A stretch of DNA of 64,000 nt from Sporosarcina psychrophila (lineage in GTDB: Bacteria; Bacillota; Bacilli; Bacillales_A; Planococcaceae). Below the pieces are notes generated by a model. It worked only from the letters and a program-made list of their open reading frames with translations. It ran no database searches and was not told where the DNA came from. This document shows positions 17,090-25,200 of this stretch, piece by piece; positions within the stretch are counted from its first letter, which is position 1, and every line of letters begins with the position of its first letter. The position numbers and the translations under genes are program-made. The DNA lies in the NCBI RefSeq assembly GCF_001590685.1, contig NZ_CP014616.1:2479001-2543000 (forward strand), given 5' to 3'.

Positions 17090-17468
17090 GAAGCGCCTTA
17101 GGCCGTGATTACCACGGAGTCCGTAAAGCAAAAATAGCAATCGAACAATTTTTGTCGACGATCCCCTTTTAAATCAATTGAAGATGTATAGAATATGGTG
17201 TAAAAAGATCATGCTCAATTATGGGAAACGATGGATGGAAACAGATTACGTACTGACATCAGAAAGATTCGGAACTCCCGTTAGTGAAAAAGCTGTTTCA
17301 AATCCAATTAAACGCACCCTAAGAATCAGGAATGAAATCTATTTCTCACACAGTTTTAGACATCCCAATGCAATAATTGGGTTGAGGAAAGGTATTCCAC
17401 TACAGACTATGGCAGAACGACTAAGAAATACTTCTTTGATGATTTTAAGTTTATATACCCACTCATAA
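17090..17468 (+). pseudogene. Tyrosine recombinase/integrase C-terminal remnant, copy 1
   Basis: The open piece 17178-17468 ends FSHSFRHPNAIIGLRKGIPL..AERLRNTSLMILSLYTHS, which follows the HxLRHTxA..G....V..RLGH pattern of tyrosine integrases, but the catalytic Tyr and the second His are not in place. Upstream, TACCACGGAGTCCGTAAAGC is shared with 58018-58040. A second worn copy is at 58080-58420. Confidence 0.6.
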
Positions 17469-17640
17469 ATAAAACCTCGAAGTCAAATTAGCGAAAGCCT
17501 ACAGTAATGCATTCACTTTTTAAATTGGTGGAATATTTTGAGGTTATTTTTATTTAAACCCCTCATAAGCATTGTTGCTACAATGAATTATTTCGTGCTA
17601 GACTAATCAGTCATTTCGTACGTACGTTCTACAAACATAC
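17467..17640. repeat. Three-copy repeat next to integrase remnants, copy 1
   Basis: The unit AAACCTCGAAGTCAAATTAG..TTCGTGCTAGACTAATCAG recurs at 27273 and, ending in an active-looking promoter, at 58385. Copy 1 lacks a short CCTTGAGGCATAAG piece present in the others. Confidence 0.75.
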
Positions 17641-17775
17641 AAACATGATAGTATCAGTATCCAATGAACTAACCGGCTATATCGCGCCATTAAAGGCAAG
17701 TCGTAGGAAATCTTTTGAATTCGTGTGGTTGGGGGACACATTAAAAGCGGACAGGCGCACAACTCATAACATGAC

Positions 17776-17812
17776 AACAGCCACCTTCTCAATAGAGTTG
17801 ATGGCTGTTTTA
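17776..17812 (+). terminator. Hairpin with T-run after recombinase debris
   Basis: AACAGCCA/TGGCTGTT arms; related hairpins at 27602 and 33019 follow the same GGCAGGCG..CGACTCATAAC-type sequence. Confidence 0.65.
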
Positions 17813-17834
17813 TGTTCTCTTCTATTCCTCAGCT

Positions 17835-18099
17835 TTAATGCAAAAAGCGATTACTATTTACTCCGTCATTAAAATTGGAATCCGGATTATTCATCATGAG
17901 TATTAATTCTAATGCAGACATATTCGGTAGACTGGTTAAAAATATGTATGCGGATTCAAGGTCATTAAAAGCAAATGCCTCTAGCTCCATTTCTATATGG
18001 TATTTGAAGTTTCTTTTGTTCAATAGATATAGCCTTATTAAGGATTATCATATTCGCTTTCAGTTCTTCCGGGATTACAATTTCATTATCTTTTATCAT
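17835..18099 (-). pseudogene. Probably frameshifted small gene
   Basis: From ATG 18099, behind AGGAGGGGTGT, the frame reads MIKDNEIVIPEELKANMIIL.. and stops after 44 residues. An overlapping frame continues with ..HIEMELEAFAFNDLESAYIF to 17835. One product of about 85 residues seems likely in the ancestor; two overlapping genes are the alternative. Family unknown. Confidence 0.4.
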
Positions 18100-18179
18100 A
18101 TACACCCCTCCTAATTGTCACTATTCGACAGACGGGAAGTAAGTCCTTTTTATAATGTTTTGACAATTAACGACAAAAG

Positions 18180-18211
18180 AAAATCCCCATCCAAGACAGG
18201 TTAGGGATTTC
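18180..18211 (-). terminator. Terminator of SOS-type cassette copy 2
   Basis: AAATCCC/GGGATTT arms with T-rich minus-strand sequence, just after the YolD gene. Confidence 0.65.
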
Positions 18212-18216
18212 ATGCA

Positions 18217-18555
18217 TTACTCTGCGCATTGGACACATATAATATCCTTCACCGGCATACGATCCCTCCCAAACGGACTATCAACCGTGATCCACATCGA
18301 CTCAACATTTACTTCTTTTATGACACCCATGTAAAACACGACTTTCCCTTTATCCCACAACCTTACGTGTACTTGGCATTCCCTTTTTTGAGCAACTTCT
18401 ATTTCGTACTGGATAGCCTGTAAATCGAAGTCATCAAGCTGCGGACGTTCTTCGTAACGATCTTCATTCTGCCATCTACGCAACTCTGCGACGTGCTCCG
18501 ATAGCATCATTGCAGTCCATTTAACGTTTCCTCTATCCCGAATGTTTTCTAGCAT
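18217..18555 (-). CDS. YolD-like protein, full length (cassette copy 2)
   Basis: The 112-residue protein has the YolD hallmark near its N-terminus, DRGNVKWTAMMLSEHVAELR (7-26), and a C-terminal beta domain (GVIKEVNVESMWITVD). YolD family members are partners of Y-family polymerases such as UvrX/PolY in Bacillus and are SOS-induced; here no polymerase is adjacent. This is the only intact YolD of the three cassettes. It begins just before the stop of the upstream gene, so it is probably coupled to it. Confidence 0.8.
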   Translation of the reverse strand: MLENIRDRGNVKWTAMMLSEHVAELRRWQNEDRYEERPQLDDFDLQAIQYEIEVAQKRECQVHVRLWDKGKVVFYMGVIKEVNVESMWITVDSPFGRDRMPVKDIICVQCAE

Positions 18556-18556
18556 C

Positions 18557-18820
18557 TCATTTCGCGCTCACAATATTATTCATGTTGATTTTTATGTTAT
18601 CGTAACCCACTTGCAACGATAATTTACCTAGTTGGCCATCGACTTCTGTAACAATCCCTGTAACTGACTCGAACCGCTTTTGGGCATAAATTGTGATTTC
18701 AACCTCTACGCCGAATTCTTTTGATTCCCCGATTCTCTCGCCTATCTCTAGAAAATCGGTCTCTGTTAGTTTCGGACTTGCCACAACCTTTGATTTTGGT
18801 GGCTTCGGAATTGCTGTCAT
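18557..18820 (-). CDS. Short YolD-like protein (cassette copy 2)
   Basis: The 87-residue product, MTAIPKPPKSKVVASPKLTE.., has a YolD-like C-terminal half (EVEITIYAQKRFESVTGIVT). It has no KWxAMM motif. AAAGGATG lies upstream. It sits between the YhjD-like and full YolD genes, as in copies 1 and 3. Confidence 0.7.
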   Translation of the reverse strand: MTAIPKPPKSKVVASPKLTETDFLEIGERIGESKEFGVEVEITIYAQKRFESVTGIVTEVDGQLGKLSLQVGYDNIKINMNNIVSAK

Positions 18821-18826
18821 TTTTCA

Positions 18827-19201
18827 TCATCCTTTCAGTTTTGAGTTTTCTGACTTGGCGAAATACTCATTTATCAATTCTTCCGTCCTGTTGCGCAACC
18901 GAATGTTCATGTAACGTCTTATGTCTTCGTAGCCATTATGGATAAATGCATACTCTGTGAACGAACCGTCTTTCCCCTTTTTAATCAACTTCAAATTTCT
19001 GTTTCTTGCATAAGTATTTGTTAACTTCAATTCAGACCGCACAATATTCAATGCGCTCTCGACAATATTGATATAAGGGCCTTTTAATTTGAATGAGCTT
19101 TTTACAATTACTTCTCGGTCTCTCTCCAAGATACTTATGATCATCGGTAAGTAAATCATGTTCTCGAAATACGGTAACGCCTCTCCTGGAATTAACGGCA
19201 C
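18827..19201 (-). CDS. YhjD-like small helical protein (cassette copy 2)
   Basis: A 124-residue relative of 10921 and 48815 (MPLIPGEALPYFENMIYLPM..). It starts at GTG instead of ATG. In this copy the upstream WYL-like frame is shifted, so the TAATG coupling seen in copies 1 and 3 is lost. Confidence 0.65.
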   Translation of the reverse strand: MPLIPGEALPYFENMIYLPMIISILERDREVIVKSSFKLKGPYINIVESALNIVRSELKLTNTYARNRNLKLIKKGKDGSFTEYAFIHNGYEDIRRYMNIRLRNRTEELINEYFAKSENSKLKG

Positions 19202-19209
19202 GACTTAGA

Positions 19210-19430
19210 TCACCATGCTTTCTTTATGTACGATGGGAACGAGTGCGAGTATGTTGTCGATAGTGAAAAAGTCCGCTTTGACTTCCTTAGATAACAATAG
19301 GCACGGAATGATACCTCACCGACCTGTAGTACACTGATTCTTCTTTTACTAATTGAACCGTCTGCAGCCATGTACATCATATCTAGGTGTTCGCTGTATT
19401 TCACTGACTTAACTAATTGATTACGCACAC
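19210..19430 (-). pseudogene. WYL-like small gene, 3' frameshift (cassette copy 2)
   Basis: From GTG 19430 (GGGGGAACGAGT upstream) the product matches copies 1 and 3 through VSFRAYCYLRKSKR and then diverges (TFSLSTTYSHSF..) because of an extra base near 19268. The terminal IDNxLALVPxVHKE segment is lost from the frame. It may still make a truncated protein. Confidence 0.65.
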
Positions 19431-19449
19431 TCGTTCCCCCTTTTTCACT

Positions 19450-19478
19450 AGTGTATAGAACGACCGTTCGCGATGCAA
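19450..19478 (-). promoter_or_regulatory. Promoter with LexA (SOS) box, cassette copy 2
   Basis: On the minus strand TTGCAT (-35), a 17-bp spacer and TACACT (-10) lead to the WYL-like gene. The spacer contains GAACGGTCGTTC (19458-19469), which fits the Gram-positive LexA/DinR core GAACnnnnGTTC with a C before it. A repressor bound here would block RNA polymerase. Confidence 0.8.
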
Positions 19479-19548
19479 GCTCAAAATGGAAATTATAAAT
19501 ATTACCAATTAACATTTGAAACGATACATCTTAGATATTTGGGCAAAT

Positions 19549-19592
19549 AAAAAAGACCGTCAATTGACGATCTCTTCTTGTTCAACTAAACC
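19549..19592. repeat. Gene-tail repeat with terminator hairpin
   Basis: AAGACCGTCAATTGACGATC palindrome followed by TTGTTCAACTAAACC; the second arm (TTAGTTGAA) is truncated here. Confidence 0.6.
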
Positions 19593-19719
19593 AGCTAATA
19601 GGATGTCAATATTTTTCTCTAAAATAATTATTAACCCTATGTTATACTATTTTGAGCATGCCAAACAGCCCTCCAAAAACCTTTTGGAAGATTTTCTCTC
19701 TCATTATTAAAACTGTTAA

Positions 19720-20922
19720 TTAAGCTATATCAAGGAAAGATTCTTTTCTGTTTAATAATGCATAAATCCAATGAAGTAATTTATTAATACAGGCTACAAT
19801 CGCTACTTTGGCTGGCTTTCCTTCTGACTTTTTCTTACCATAGAATTCTTTAAGCTTTTTGTTCCTTGAACTTCTTATTCCACATAATACTGCTAGATAC
19901 AAGGCGTGACGCAGTCTGCTTGAACCTCTTTTAGTAATACGGTTGGTTGTTGCTGTGAACTTTCCTGATGAGTAAACTCTGGGATCTACTCCTGCAAAGG
20001 CAACCAGTTTTTTCGGATGACTAAACCGATCGATTTCACCAATTTCGGAGATAATCGTTGCAGCGATTTTTTCTCCTATTCCAGGAATCGATTGGACAAT
20101 CTTGTAGTCTTCTAGCTCATTTGCCAAGGTCACAATACGATTCTCTAAAATTGAAAGGTGTCCTTGGTACTGAAAAAGCATCTCAATATACATTTGAAGA
20201 TTGATTAAGTGACTTTGATACACGACTTTTTGAAATGGATTTCGCATTGCGGCATCCATTATTTTTTTTGCCTTTTCTCTTGCCCATTGGACAGAACGAC
20301 TAGGGCAGAACTCTGCAACACGCACGGCTATTTTACTTTCCCCAGCTGATAAGACGGCTTCTGAAGTCGGAAATTCCTCTAACATCAATAAAGAAACCTT
20401 TGAATATAGATCACCAAAAACCTTCCGATATTCAGGAAATACTTGATCTAAAATAGTATGAAACTGAAGTTTTGCTTCTACATACATATTCGTAACGATC
20501 TCCTGTTGTCTTGAAAGATTTCGAAGGTCTAAAAGCTGAAGCCCTCTGTTTTTATGAGGTTCAAAATCTTCTTTGTAATAAAGCACACACAACTGATACG
20601 CATCGATTGCGTCCGTTTTCACCTTTCTTAAACTGGACTTCTTAGCCTGATAAGAAATTATAGGGTTAAGCAAGATATATATAACATCATGTTCCTCCAT
20701 GAATTGAACAACGGGGGTATGATAATGACCAGTGGATTCTAGAATGACCATAGGCATTTGTCCTGTCATCTTTTCTATCTCTTTTAAAAATCCAATAAAG
20801 CGATGTAATTCCTCTCTGGTATGCTTCACAGAAAAGCTCTTTCCAAACGGTTTTGATTTATCTAAGAATGCCTGAACTTGGCTTTCTCCTTTTGCCACAT
20901 CCAGGCCAACTACTGGATTCAT
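19720..20922 (-). CDS. IS110-family transposase (DEDD recombinase)
   Basis: The 400-residue protein has the N-terminal DEDD catalytic residues at D8 (VGLDVAKG), E62 (ILESTGHY), D104 and D107 (VKTDAIDA), and the C-terminal Transposase_20 domain with SIPGIGEKIAATIISEIG and FAGVDPRVYSSGKF, which contains the conserved serine region. It appears full length and uninterrupted, so it may be active. IS110 enzymes use a bridge RNA from the element's noncoding end to choose targets. Confidence 0.93.
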   Translation of the reverse strand: MNPVVGLDVAKGESQVQAFLDKSKPFGKSFSVKHTREELHRFIGFLKEIEKMTGQMPMVILESTGHYHTPVVQFMEEHDVIYILLNPIISYQAKKSSLRKVKTDAIDAYQLCVLYYKEDFEPHKNRGLQLLDLRNLSRQQEIVTNMYVEAKLQFHTILDQVFPEYRKVFGDLYSKVSLLMLEEFPTSEAVLSAGESKIAVRVAEFCPSRSVQWAREKAKKIMDAAMRNPFQKVVYQSHLINLQMYIEMLFQYQGHLSILENRIVTLANELEDYKIVQSIPGIGEKIAATIISEIGEIDRFSHPKKLVAFAGVDPRVYSSGKFTATTNRITKRGSSRLRHALYLAVLCGIRSSRNKKLKEFYGKKKSEGKPAKVAIVACINKLLHWIYALLNRKESFLDIA

Positions 20923-21110
20923 TTTTATTCCTCCTCTAATTTCTACTTGCCAGTACCCCTAATCCTTCTTGTAGTGTCATAGCTTCGCTTGTTATACGAG
21001 ATCTACGTCCCAACCAGCCTCAAACATGTTTCTACAAGTAGGGGGTGGACAGTTTACTTGACGGGATCAATGCCCCACGCACCCGTACGTCCTACCCTGG
21101 CTACTGATAT
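20923..21110 (-). ncRNA. Putative bridge-RNA region of IS110
   Basis: This 5' noncoding end precedes the transposase on the same strand, where IS110-group elements encode their bridge RNA. I see no reading frame here. The fold and the target- and donor-binding loops were not resolved by eye, so the call rests on position and family knowledge. Confidence 0.45.
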
Positions 21111-21123
21111 ATTAAATCCAATT

Positions 21124-21156
21124 AAAAAAAGGTCAACCAGTAAAAACTGGTTAACC
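21124..21156 (-). terminator. Terminator of the P-loop kinase gene
   Basis: GGTCAACCAGT and ACTGGTTAACC form a strong stem with a T7 run on the minus strand. Confidence 0.85.
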
Positions 21157-21175
21157 TTATAATACGAAGCACCCG

Positions 21176-21796
21176 TTAGTTGAAGAAGTAAGTCTGTTTT
21201 GCGTAGGAATCCCAATCTTTATTATCAGTATTTATTTCGATTGTAGGAATGATTGAATTTTCAGCTTGACTCCTATACTCTTGTTGTTCTTCTAATAATA
21301 ATTCACACGCTAATTTCATTTCTTCTACGGTTTTCCCTTCCCATTCATTGGGATTTCTACTACTTATTCTTTGCTCTAAATTCTCTGGAGATACAGTTAA
21401 CAAAGTACATCTTGCTCCCATTTCAAATAACTGGGCTTCTAATTCCTTGATTTCATCTGATATTGAATGAGAAAATGCTACTCGATGATTTAAATGAAAC
21501 CTTTCCAATATAAAGAATAAGCCTTTTGAACGTTGGGTTTGTCCAATTTCTCTTGCCCAATTATTTAACATTTTCAGCATCGTAACTCTTTCTCTTAAGA
21601 TTTGTAAGTGTTCCTCACAACTTAACCACTTTAATTCACCATTTACTTTGTGTAATACTTGCGAATAATGCTCACTGAGAACTATGACACTGCGTTCGGC
21701 ATCATCATTTGCGTGAAGCTGTTTCAACGATTTTAAGACTGATGTTTTTCCAACATTCGAGTAGCCTTCTAAGATTATCCCTCTAAATTTACTCAT
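21176..21796 (-). CDS. P-loop nucleotide kinase-like protein
   Basis: The 206-residue protein begins MSKFRGIILEGYSNVGKTSV, a Walker A motif (GYSNVGKTS, about 11-19) of the thymidylate/deoxynucleoside-kinase type. LFFILERFHLNHRVAFSH (about 92-110) resembles the DRx catalytic segment of those kinases. It may phosphorylate a nucleoside or similar small molecule. The stop codon lies in the TTCAACTAACGG gene-tail repeat. Confidence 0.65.
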   Translation of the reverse strand: MSKFRGIILEGYSNVGKTSVLKSLKQLHANDDAERSVIVLSEHYSQVLHKVNGELKWLSCEEHLQILRERVTMLKMLNNWAREIGQTQRSKGLFFILERFHLNHRVAFSHSISDEIKELEAQLFEMGARCTLLTVSPENLEQRISSRNPNEWEGKTVEEMKLACELLLEEQQEYRSQAENSIIPTIEINTDNKDWDSYAKQTYFFN

Positions 21797-21849
21797 TCTA
21801 TCCCCCTAATTAATGCTATTTCTATCTTAATAAGGTCTGTAGAGTTATT

Positions 21850-21886
21850 TACGCTTGTTCAACTAAACTGCCCCGTTAGTTTAATA
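21850..21886. repeat. Gene-tail repeat (TTCAACTAA / TTAGTTTAA)
   Basis: GTTCAACTAAACTGCCCCGT followed by TAGTTTAATAAGAACAGC, directly after the stop of the gene at 21895. Confidence 0.7.
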
Positions 21887-21894
21887 AGAACAGC

Positions 21895-22149
21895 TTATAA
21901 TTTGGTTTGTTTCTTCTTGGAATTCCCTATATCAACCATGATAAAAATAAATGATATTACCCCGAAAATCACAATTATATAATTAAAAAGCTTTGACCCA
22001 TTATCTGTCATAAGGGCGTTTATTATTATCGCTCCCACTACTATAGCCATTCCTAGTTGTGCCACGAATTCATTATTTGGGTGCTTCTTCTTAAAAATCT
22101 TAATAGCTAAAAACAGAATTACAGTCAACAGTAATAATAGATTACTCAT
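21895..22149 (-). CDS. 84-aa membrane protein
   Basis: MSNLLLLLTVILFLAIKIFK.. has three hydrophobic segments (about 2-16, 30-47, 53-72) and a Lys-rich tail. GAGGTGG lies 6 bases upstream of ATG 22149; a longer frame to 22188 has no ribosome site. Function unknown. Confidence 0.6.
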   Translation of the reverse strand: MSNLLLLLTVILFLAIKIFKKKHPNNEFVAQLGMAIVVGAIIINALMTDNGSKLFNYIIVIFGVISFIFIMVDIGNSKKKQTKL

Positions 22150-22254
22150 TTTCTTCCACCTCATTAATTTACAGATGTTATTCCACAAAATGCCCTGATA
22201 CTTGAATAACTTTTTTATACTAACTACTTCGATGTCCTTCCCAATTCACCTGCT

Positions 22255-22392
22255 TGTTCAACTATCCTGCCCCTTTAGTTGAATAAGAACAGTGCATTAT
22301 TCTCTATTCGTCCTTATTCATTTGAATACCTCTGTAATTCGACAAATAAAAAAAGCGGCCTTCCACAATCTAATCTGTGGAGGAGCCGCTTT
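22255..22392. repeat. Multi-hairpin intergenic repeat with terminator, copy b
   Basis: The order is TTCAACTA..TAGTTGAA, AAGAACA..TTATTCT, TATTCGT..TGAATA, then the AAAAGCGGC..GCCGCTTT terminator hairpin (22348-22392). All elements are in one 138-bp stretch. Confidence 0.75.
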
Positions 22393-22554
22393 ATACTTTA
22401 AGTGCAACATGGCCATTACTAGAACGCTGTCACATCAACGTTCAGGAAATGGCCAAGAGCATCTTATATAATTCTTATTGGTATCAAAATCCCAAGCGCT
22501 TAGGAATCTAGGACTTGGGAGCTTTTACTTATTTACTGGTATGTCAACACTAAA

Positions 22555-23418
22555 TCAAACGATATTATTAAGGGCTGTTTTTTTATAAGTAACCGGACTT
22601 AGGTAGCCTAATGTACTGTGCGAACGGATATTATTATATCAATTGACATAATCGAAAAGCTCAAGGGACAGCTGGTTAAGGGTTTGATAGTGTGCTCCGT
22701 TGATCAATTCTGTTTTTAAAATCTTAAATGTCGCCTCTGCCACCGCATTATCATAAGGATTCCCTTTATGGCTAAGTGATCTTTTAATGTTGTATCCACT
22801 TAATAATTCATCGATACCAACGTTTTTAAATTCAGAACCGCGATCTGTATGAAATAAGTTCACGTTTCCCAATGGGTATTTAACAGAATCGAAGGCACGC
22901 TGAACTAAAGCAGCGTCTTTTTGTGCTCCGACGCTCCACCCGACAATTTCACGATTGTATAGATCGATTAAGAAACAAACGTAACTCCAGCGATATCCTA
23001 CTTTTACGTATGTTAAGTCGCTTACTAACACGGACATCTCTTTGTCCACTTCAAATTCTCGATTTAATACGTTTCGAACGGATTCTTCATTTGGTCTGGT
23101 TGCCATTGGTTTATAGGAAGGTTTGGCGTATTTTGATTGAAGTCCAAGTTCGCTCATCAATCTTCCAATTCGGCGTCTCGAGATCGTAAGGCCTTCTGTC
23201 TCTTTATCTAGTTCTATTTTTAGTTTCCGAGTACCATAAACGTGTCGGTTTTCATTGAAAACCTTAGCGATCTTTTCTTTTAATACGCGTTCTTCTTCCT
23301 GCTTTACTTGTTCTTTTTGAGCGGATACTTCATTGTCATAATAGAAGGTGCTACGCGCAATTTTCAGGACTTTACACATTGCTGATACCGAATAGGTGTG
23401 ACGGTTTTGTTGAATCAC
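22555..23418 (-). pseudogene. IS3 transposase OrfB with a premature stop
   Basis: The rve-type integrase core is present: HVYGTRKLKIEL, VLVSDLTYVKVGYRWSYVCF with the first Asp, LFHTDRGSEF with the second, and NPYDNAVAEATFKILKTE with the catalytic Glu. At 22639 a TGA replaces the usual Trp codon in LELFDYVNWYN; the frame then continues YNNIRSHSTLGYLSPVTYKK to TGA 22555. The last 27 residues are therefore lost. Confidence 0.88.
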
Positions 23419-23420
23419 AT

Positions 23421-23702
23421 CTATTTTCGTCCCATGATCAGCGCTGCTTGCTTTAAAATATCTACTTCCATTTCCAGTTGCTTATTTCTCTTGCGTAAGG
23501 CAATCAACTCCTGCTCTTCTGGAGATTGATTATCTTTCTCTTTGAATGAACCAGACTGCCTGAATTGTGTAATCCACCTATCAAGAGCAGATGCGGTTAA
23601 TTCATATTCTTTGACAATATCTTGTCGGCTTTTCCCGTTTTCATATAGGGCTACCACTTGTTTTTTGAAATCTGTAGAAAATGTTCTTCTTTTTACGGAC
23701 AT
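23421..23702 (-). CDS. IS3 transposase OrfA
   Basis: The 93-residue protein MSVKRRTFSTDFKKQVVALY.. is an HTH protein (KSRQDIVKEYELTASALDRW) with a C-terminal leucine-zipper-like helix. GAGGAG precedes ATG 23702. A GGACGAAAATAG junction precedes orfB, so an OrfAB fusion by frameshift is expected from the family. Confidence 0.88.
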   Translation of the reverse strand: MSVKRRTFSTDFKKQVVALYENGKSRQDIVKEYELTASALDRWITQFRQSGSFKEKDNQSPEEQELIALRKRNKQLEMEVDILKQAALIMGRK

Positions 23703-23770
23703 AGTAGATCTCCTCACTTCTTGTGTATTATTCTACTAGCCCTTAATTTGATTGTCCAACTAAGTATAAT

Positions 23771-24013
23771 CTATCCACTCCTCCTCAATTCACCATGCCG
23801 AAATATCCTAATCTGATTAGACTTCGCAAACAAAACCTCATACTGCCGTAGAGGCAAAAACTTCACAATTTGCCCCTTCGACCCCTCATACAATTTGAGA
23901 TAGTAATAATCCTCAACCTCTTTTTCTTCAACATTGACAACGACTTCAACCGCGTCACCGATAGCGAACGCTTCTTTTGGCACCGCATCAAAAATCGTAA
24001 GTTGCTGCACCAT
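23771..24013 (-). CDS. 80-aa beta-rich prophage protein (block copy C)
   Basis: MVQQLTIFDAVPKEAFAIGD.. has regular beta strands (VEVVVNVEEKEVEDYYYLKL, GQIVKFLPLRQYEVLFA), suggesting a small SH3-like barrel. GAGGAG lies 8 bases upstream of ATG 24013. Relatives: 56368 (intact) and 14743 (broken). Function unknown. Confidence 0.6.
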   Translation of the reverse strand: MVQQLTIFDAVPKEAFAIGDAVEVVVNVEEKEVEDYYYLKLYEGSKGQIVKFLPLRQYEVLFAKSNQIRIFRHGELRRSG

Positions 24014-24106
24014 GTCTATCACTCCTCTAGTTGCACTTCGCTTTTTTACTTGCTCCTTCACTCCCCGAGATTAATTTGATAAGGTATTCGAAAAGGAGAC
24101 AATACC

Positions 24107-24304
24107 ATGTATTCCACAAAAGAAATGATGCGACTGTACCACGATGAAAAATATTCCGTTAAGCAAGTAGCGGATTTCTTGGGATGTAAACCGAGTCTCG
24201 TGGCGAGTAGGCTACGCAACGATTTGAGATCCCGAGAAGAAGCAGGCAGGATTCGTTCTATTCCTTTGCATTTTGGAATTCCCCCTAGTGTTTTCAAGGA
24301 TTGA
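24107..24304 (+). CDS. Small HTH protein (65 aa)
   Basis: MYSTKEMMRLYHDEKYSVKQ.. contains a clear helix-turn-helix (YSVKQVADFLGCKPSLVASR). AAAAGGAGAC gives a strong ribosome site. GAGCC..GGCTC just after the stop may be a weak terminator. It may be a regulator or a truncated sigma-like protein; it lies between two members of a prophage block. Confidence 0.6.
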   Translation: MYSTKEMMRLYHDEKYSVKQVADFLGCKPSLVASRLRNDLRSREEAGRIRSIPLHFGIPPSVFKD

Positions 24305-24462
24305 GCCGGCGTTTTCTGGCTCACAGTTCGGTCCACCAATCGGTCCAATGAGTCGCATTATGTTCGAACTGCGAATTAATATTTCATGAAAAACATACAC
24401 TACCGAACCTTCATTCGTTTATAATGAAATAAGAATGATATATAAGAAAGGATGTTTTTCCC

Positions 24463-24912
24463 TTGCTTTATCCATATCGAAATGATCCTAGGAAAACTTT
24501 AATTCCGTATCTTAAAAATCTTGATGAGAATTCTTGGTTTTCGAAATCTGAAGTTTACCCAAATAACTTAGCCTGGATTGTTTCTCATATATCAAACAGC
24601 GAAGACTATTGGGTTAATGAAATTGGCCTTAAAAAGAACTGTATTTTAAATCTTAATGATTGCAATTTGCCTAAAGAAATATTGGATAGCTATATTCATA
24701 TTAGAGAATATACAGATGGTATCCTACAAACATTAGAAGCCTCACAACTTAATAGACGTGTTGAGGTTCCTAAGTTTTCTGACGGTTGGACACCACCTTC
24801 GACACCCACCCTTAGTTGGTTATTTAATCATGTTTTTACGCACGAAGCTTATCATATTGGACAAATTGCAGTTATCGCAAAAATTAATGGATATCAAAAG
24901 CCATTATTTTAG
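24463..24912 (+). CDS. DinB-family putative metal-dependent hydrolase
   Basis: The 149-residue protein has the DinB four-helix pattern: WIVSHISNSEDYWVNE with one His ligand and the C-terminal TLSWLFNHVFTHEAYHIGQI (HxxxHxxxHxGQ). The family includes bacillithiol/mycothiol-dependent transferases. TTG start with AAAGGATG upstream. It is inserted between the DUF6877-like and 80-aa prophage genes. Confidence 0.8.
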   Translation: MLYPYRNDPRKTLIPYLKNLDENSWFSKSEVYPNNLAWIVSHISNSEDYWVNEIGLKKNCILNLNDCNLPKEILDSYIHIREYTDGILQTLEASQLNRRVEVPKFSDGWTPPSTPTLSWLFNHVFTHEAYHIGQIAVIAKINGYQKPLF

Positions 24913-24970
24913 TAATTGTATTAGAGGAGTATTTTCTCTCCTCTTTGATACGCATAATGTGTCTACACCG

Positions 24971-25135
24971 TCACTCCTTCACAAATTGTCTCGCATACCT
25001 CAACTGCTGATGAATATACGGATCATCCTCTTTACCACCACCAGCCAACCAGTCTATAATGCGTTGGTGAATATCTTGCAATGCTTTAAGTGGTATATGA
25101 TGTGATATCTTGTGTATCTCGTTTATTGGATTCAT
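24971..25135 (-). CDS. DUF6877-like protein (block copy C)
   Basis: The 54-residue MNPINEIHKISHHIPLKALQ.. carries DWLAGGGKEDDPYIHQQLRY, the same signature as 15124 and 56634, with a diverged N-terminus. Confidence 0.6.
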   Translation of the reverse strand: MNPINEIHKISHHIPLKALQDIHQRIIDWLAGGGKEDDPYIHQQLRYARQFVKE

Positions 25136-25200
25136 AGATTTCTCCTTAACCTGATGTGTTATTATTAAAAGTAAAAGCTACCTAGAATGGAGCAATTTAA

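Larger units (their letters stand above)
19715..21110 (-). mobile_element. IS110-family insertion sequence
   Basis: The element comprises the transposase gene at 19720-20922 and a noncoding upstream end of roughly 190 bases. IS110 elements lack terminal inverted repeats, so the ends given are approximate; the upstream end lies before the terminator at 21124. Confidence 0.75.
22541..23757 (-). mobile_element. IS3-family insertion sequence (IS150-like), inactivated
   Basis: Two overlapping-type ORFs (orfA 23421-23702, orfB 22555-23418) lie between end regions that share AATTAAGGGCT / ATTATTAAGGGCT facing inward. The ends are approximate. Confidence 0.85.
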
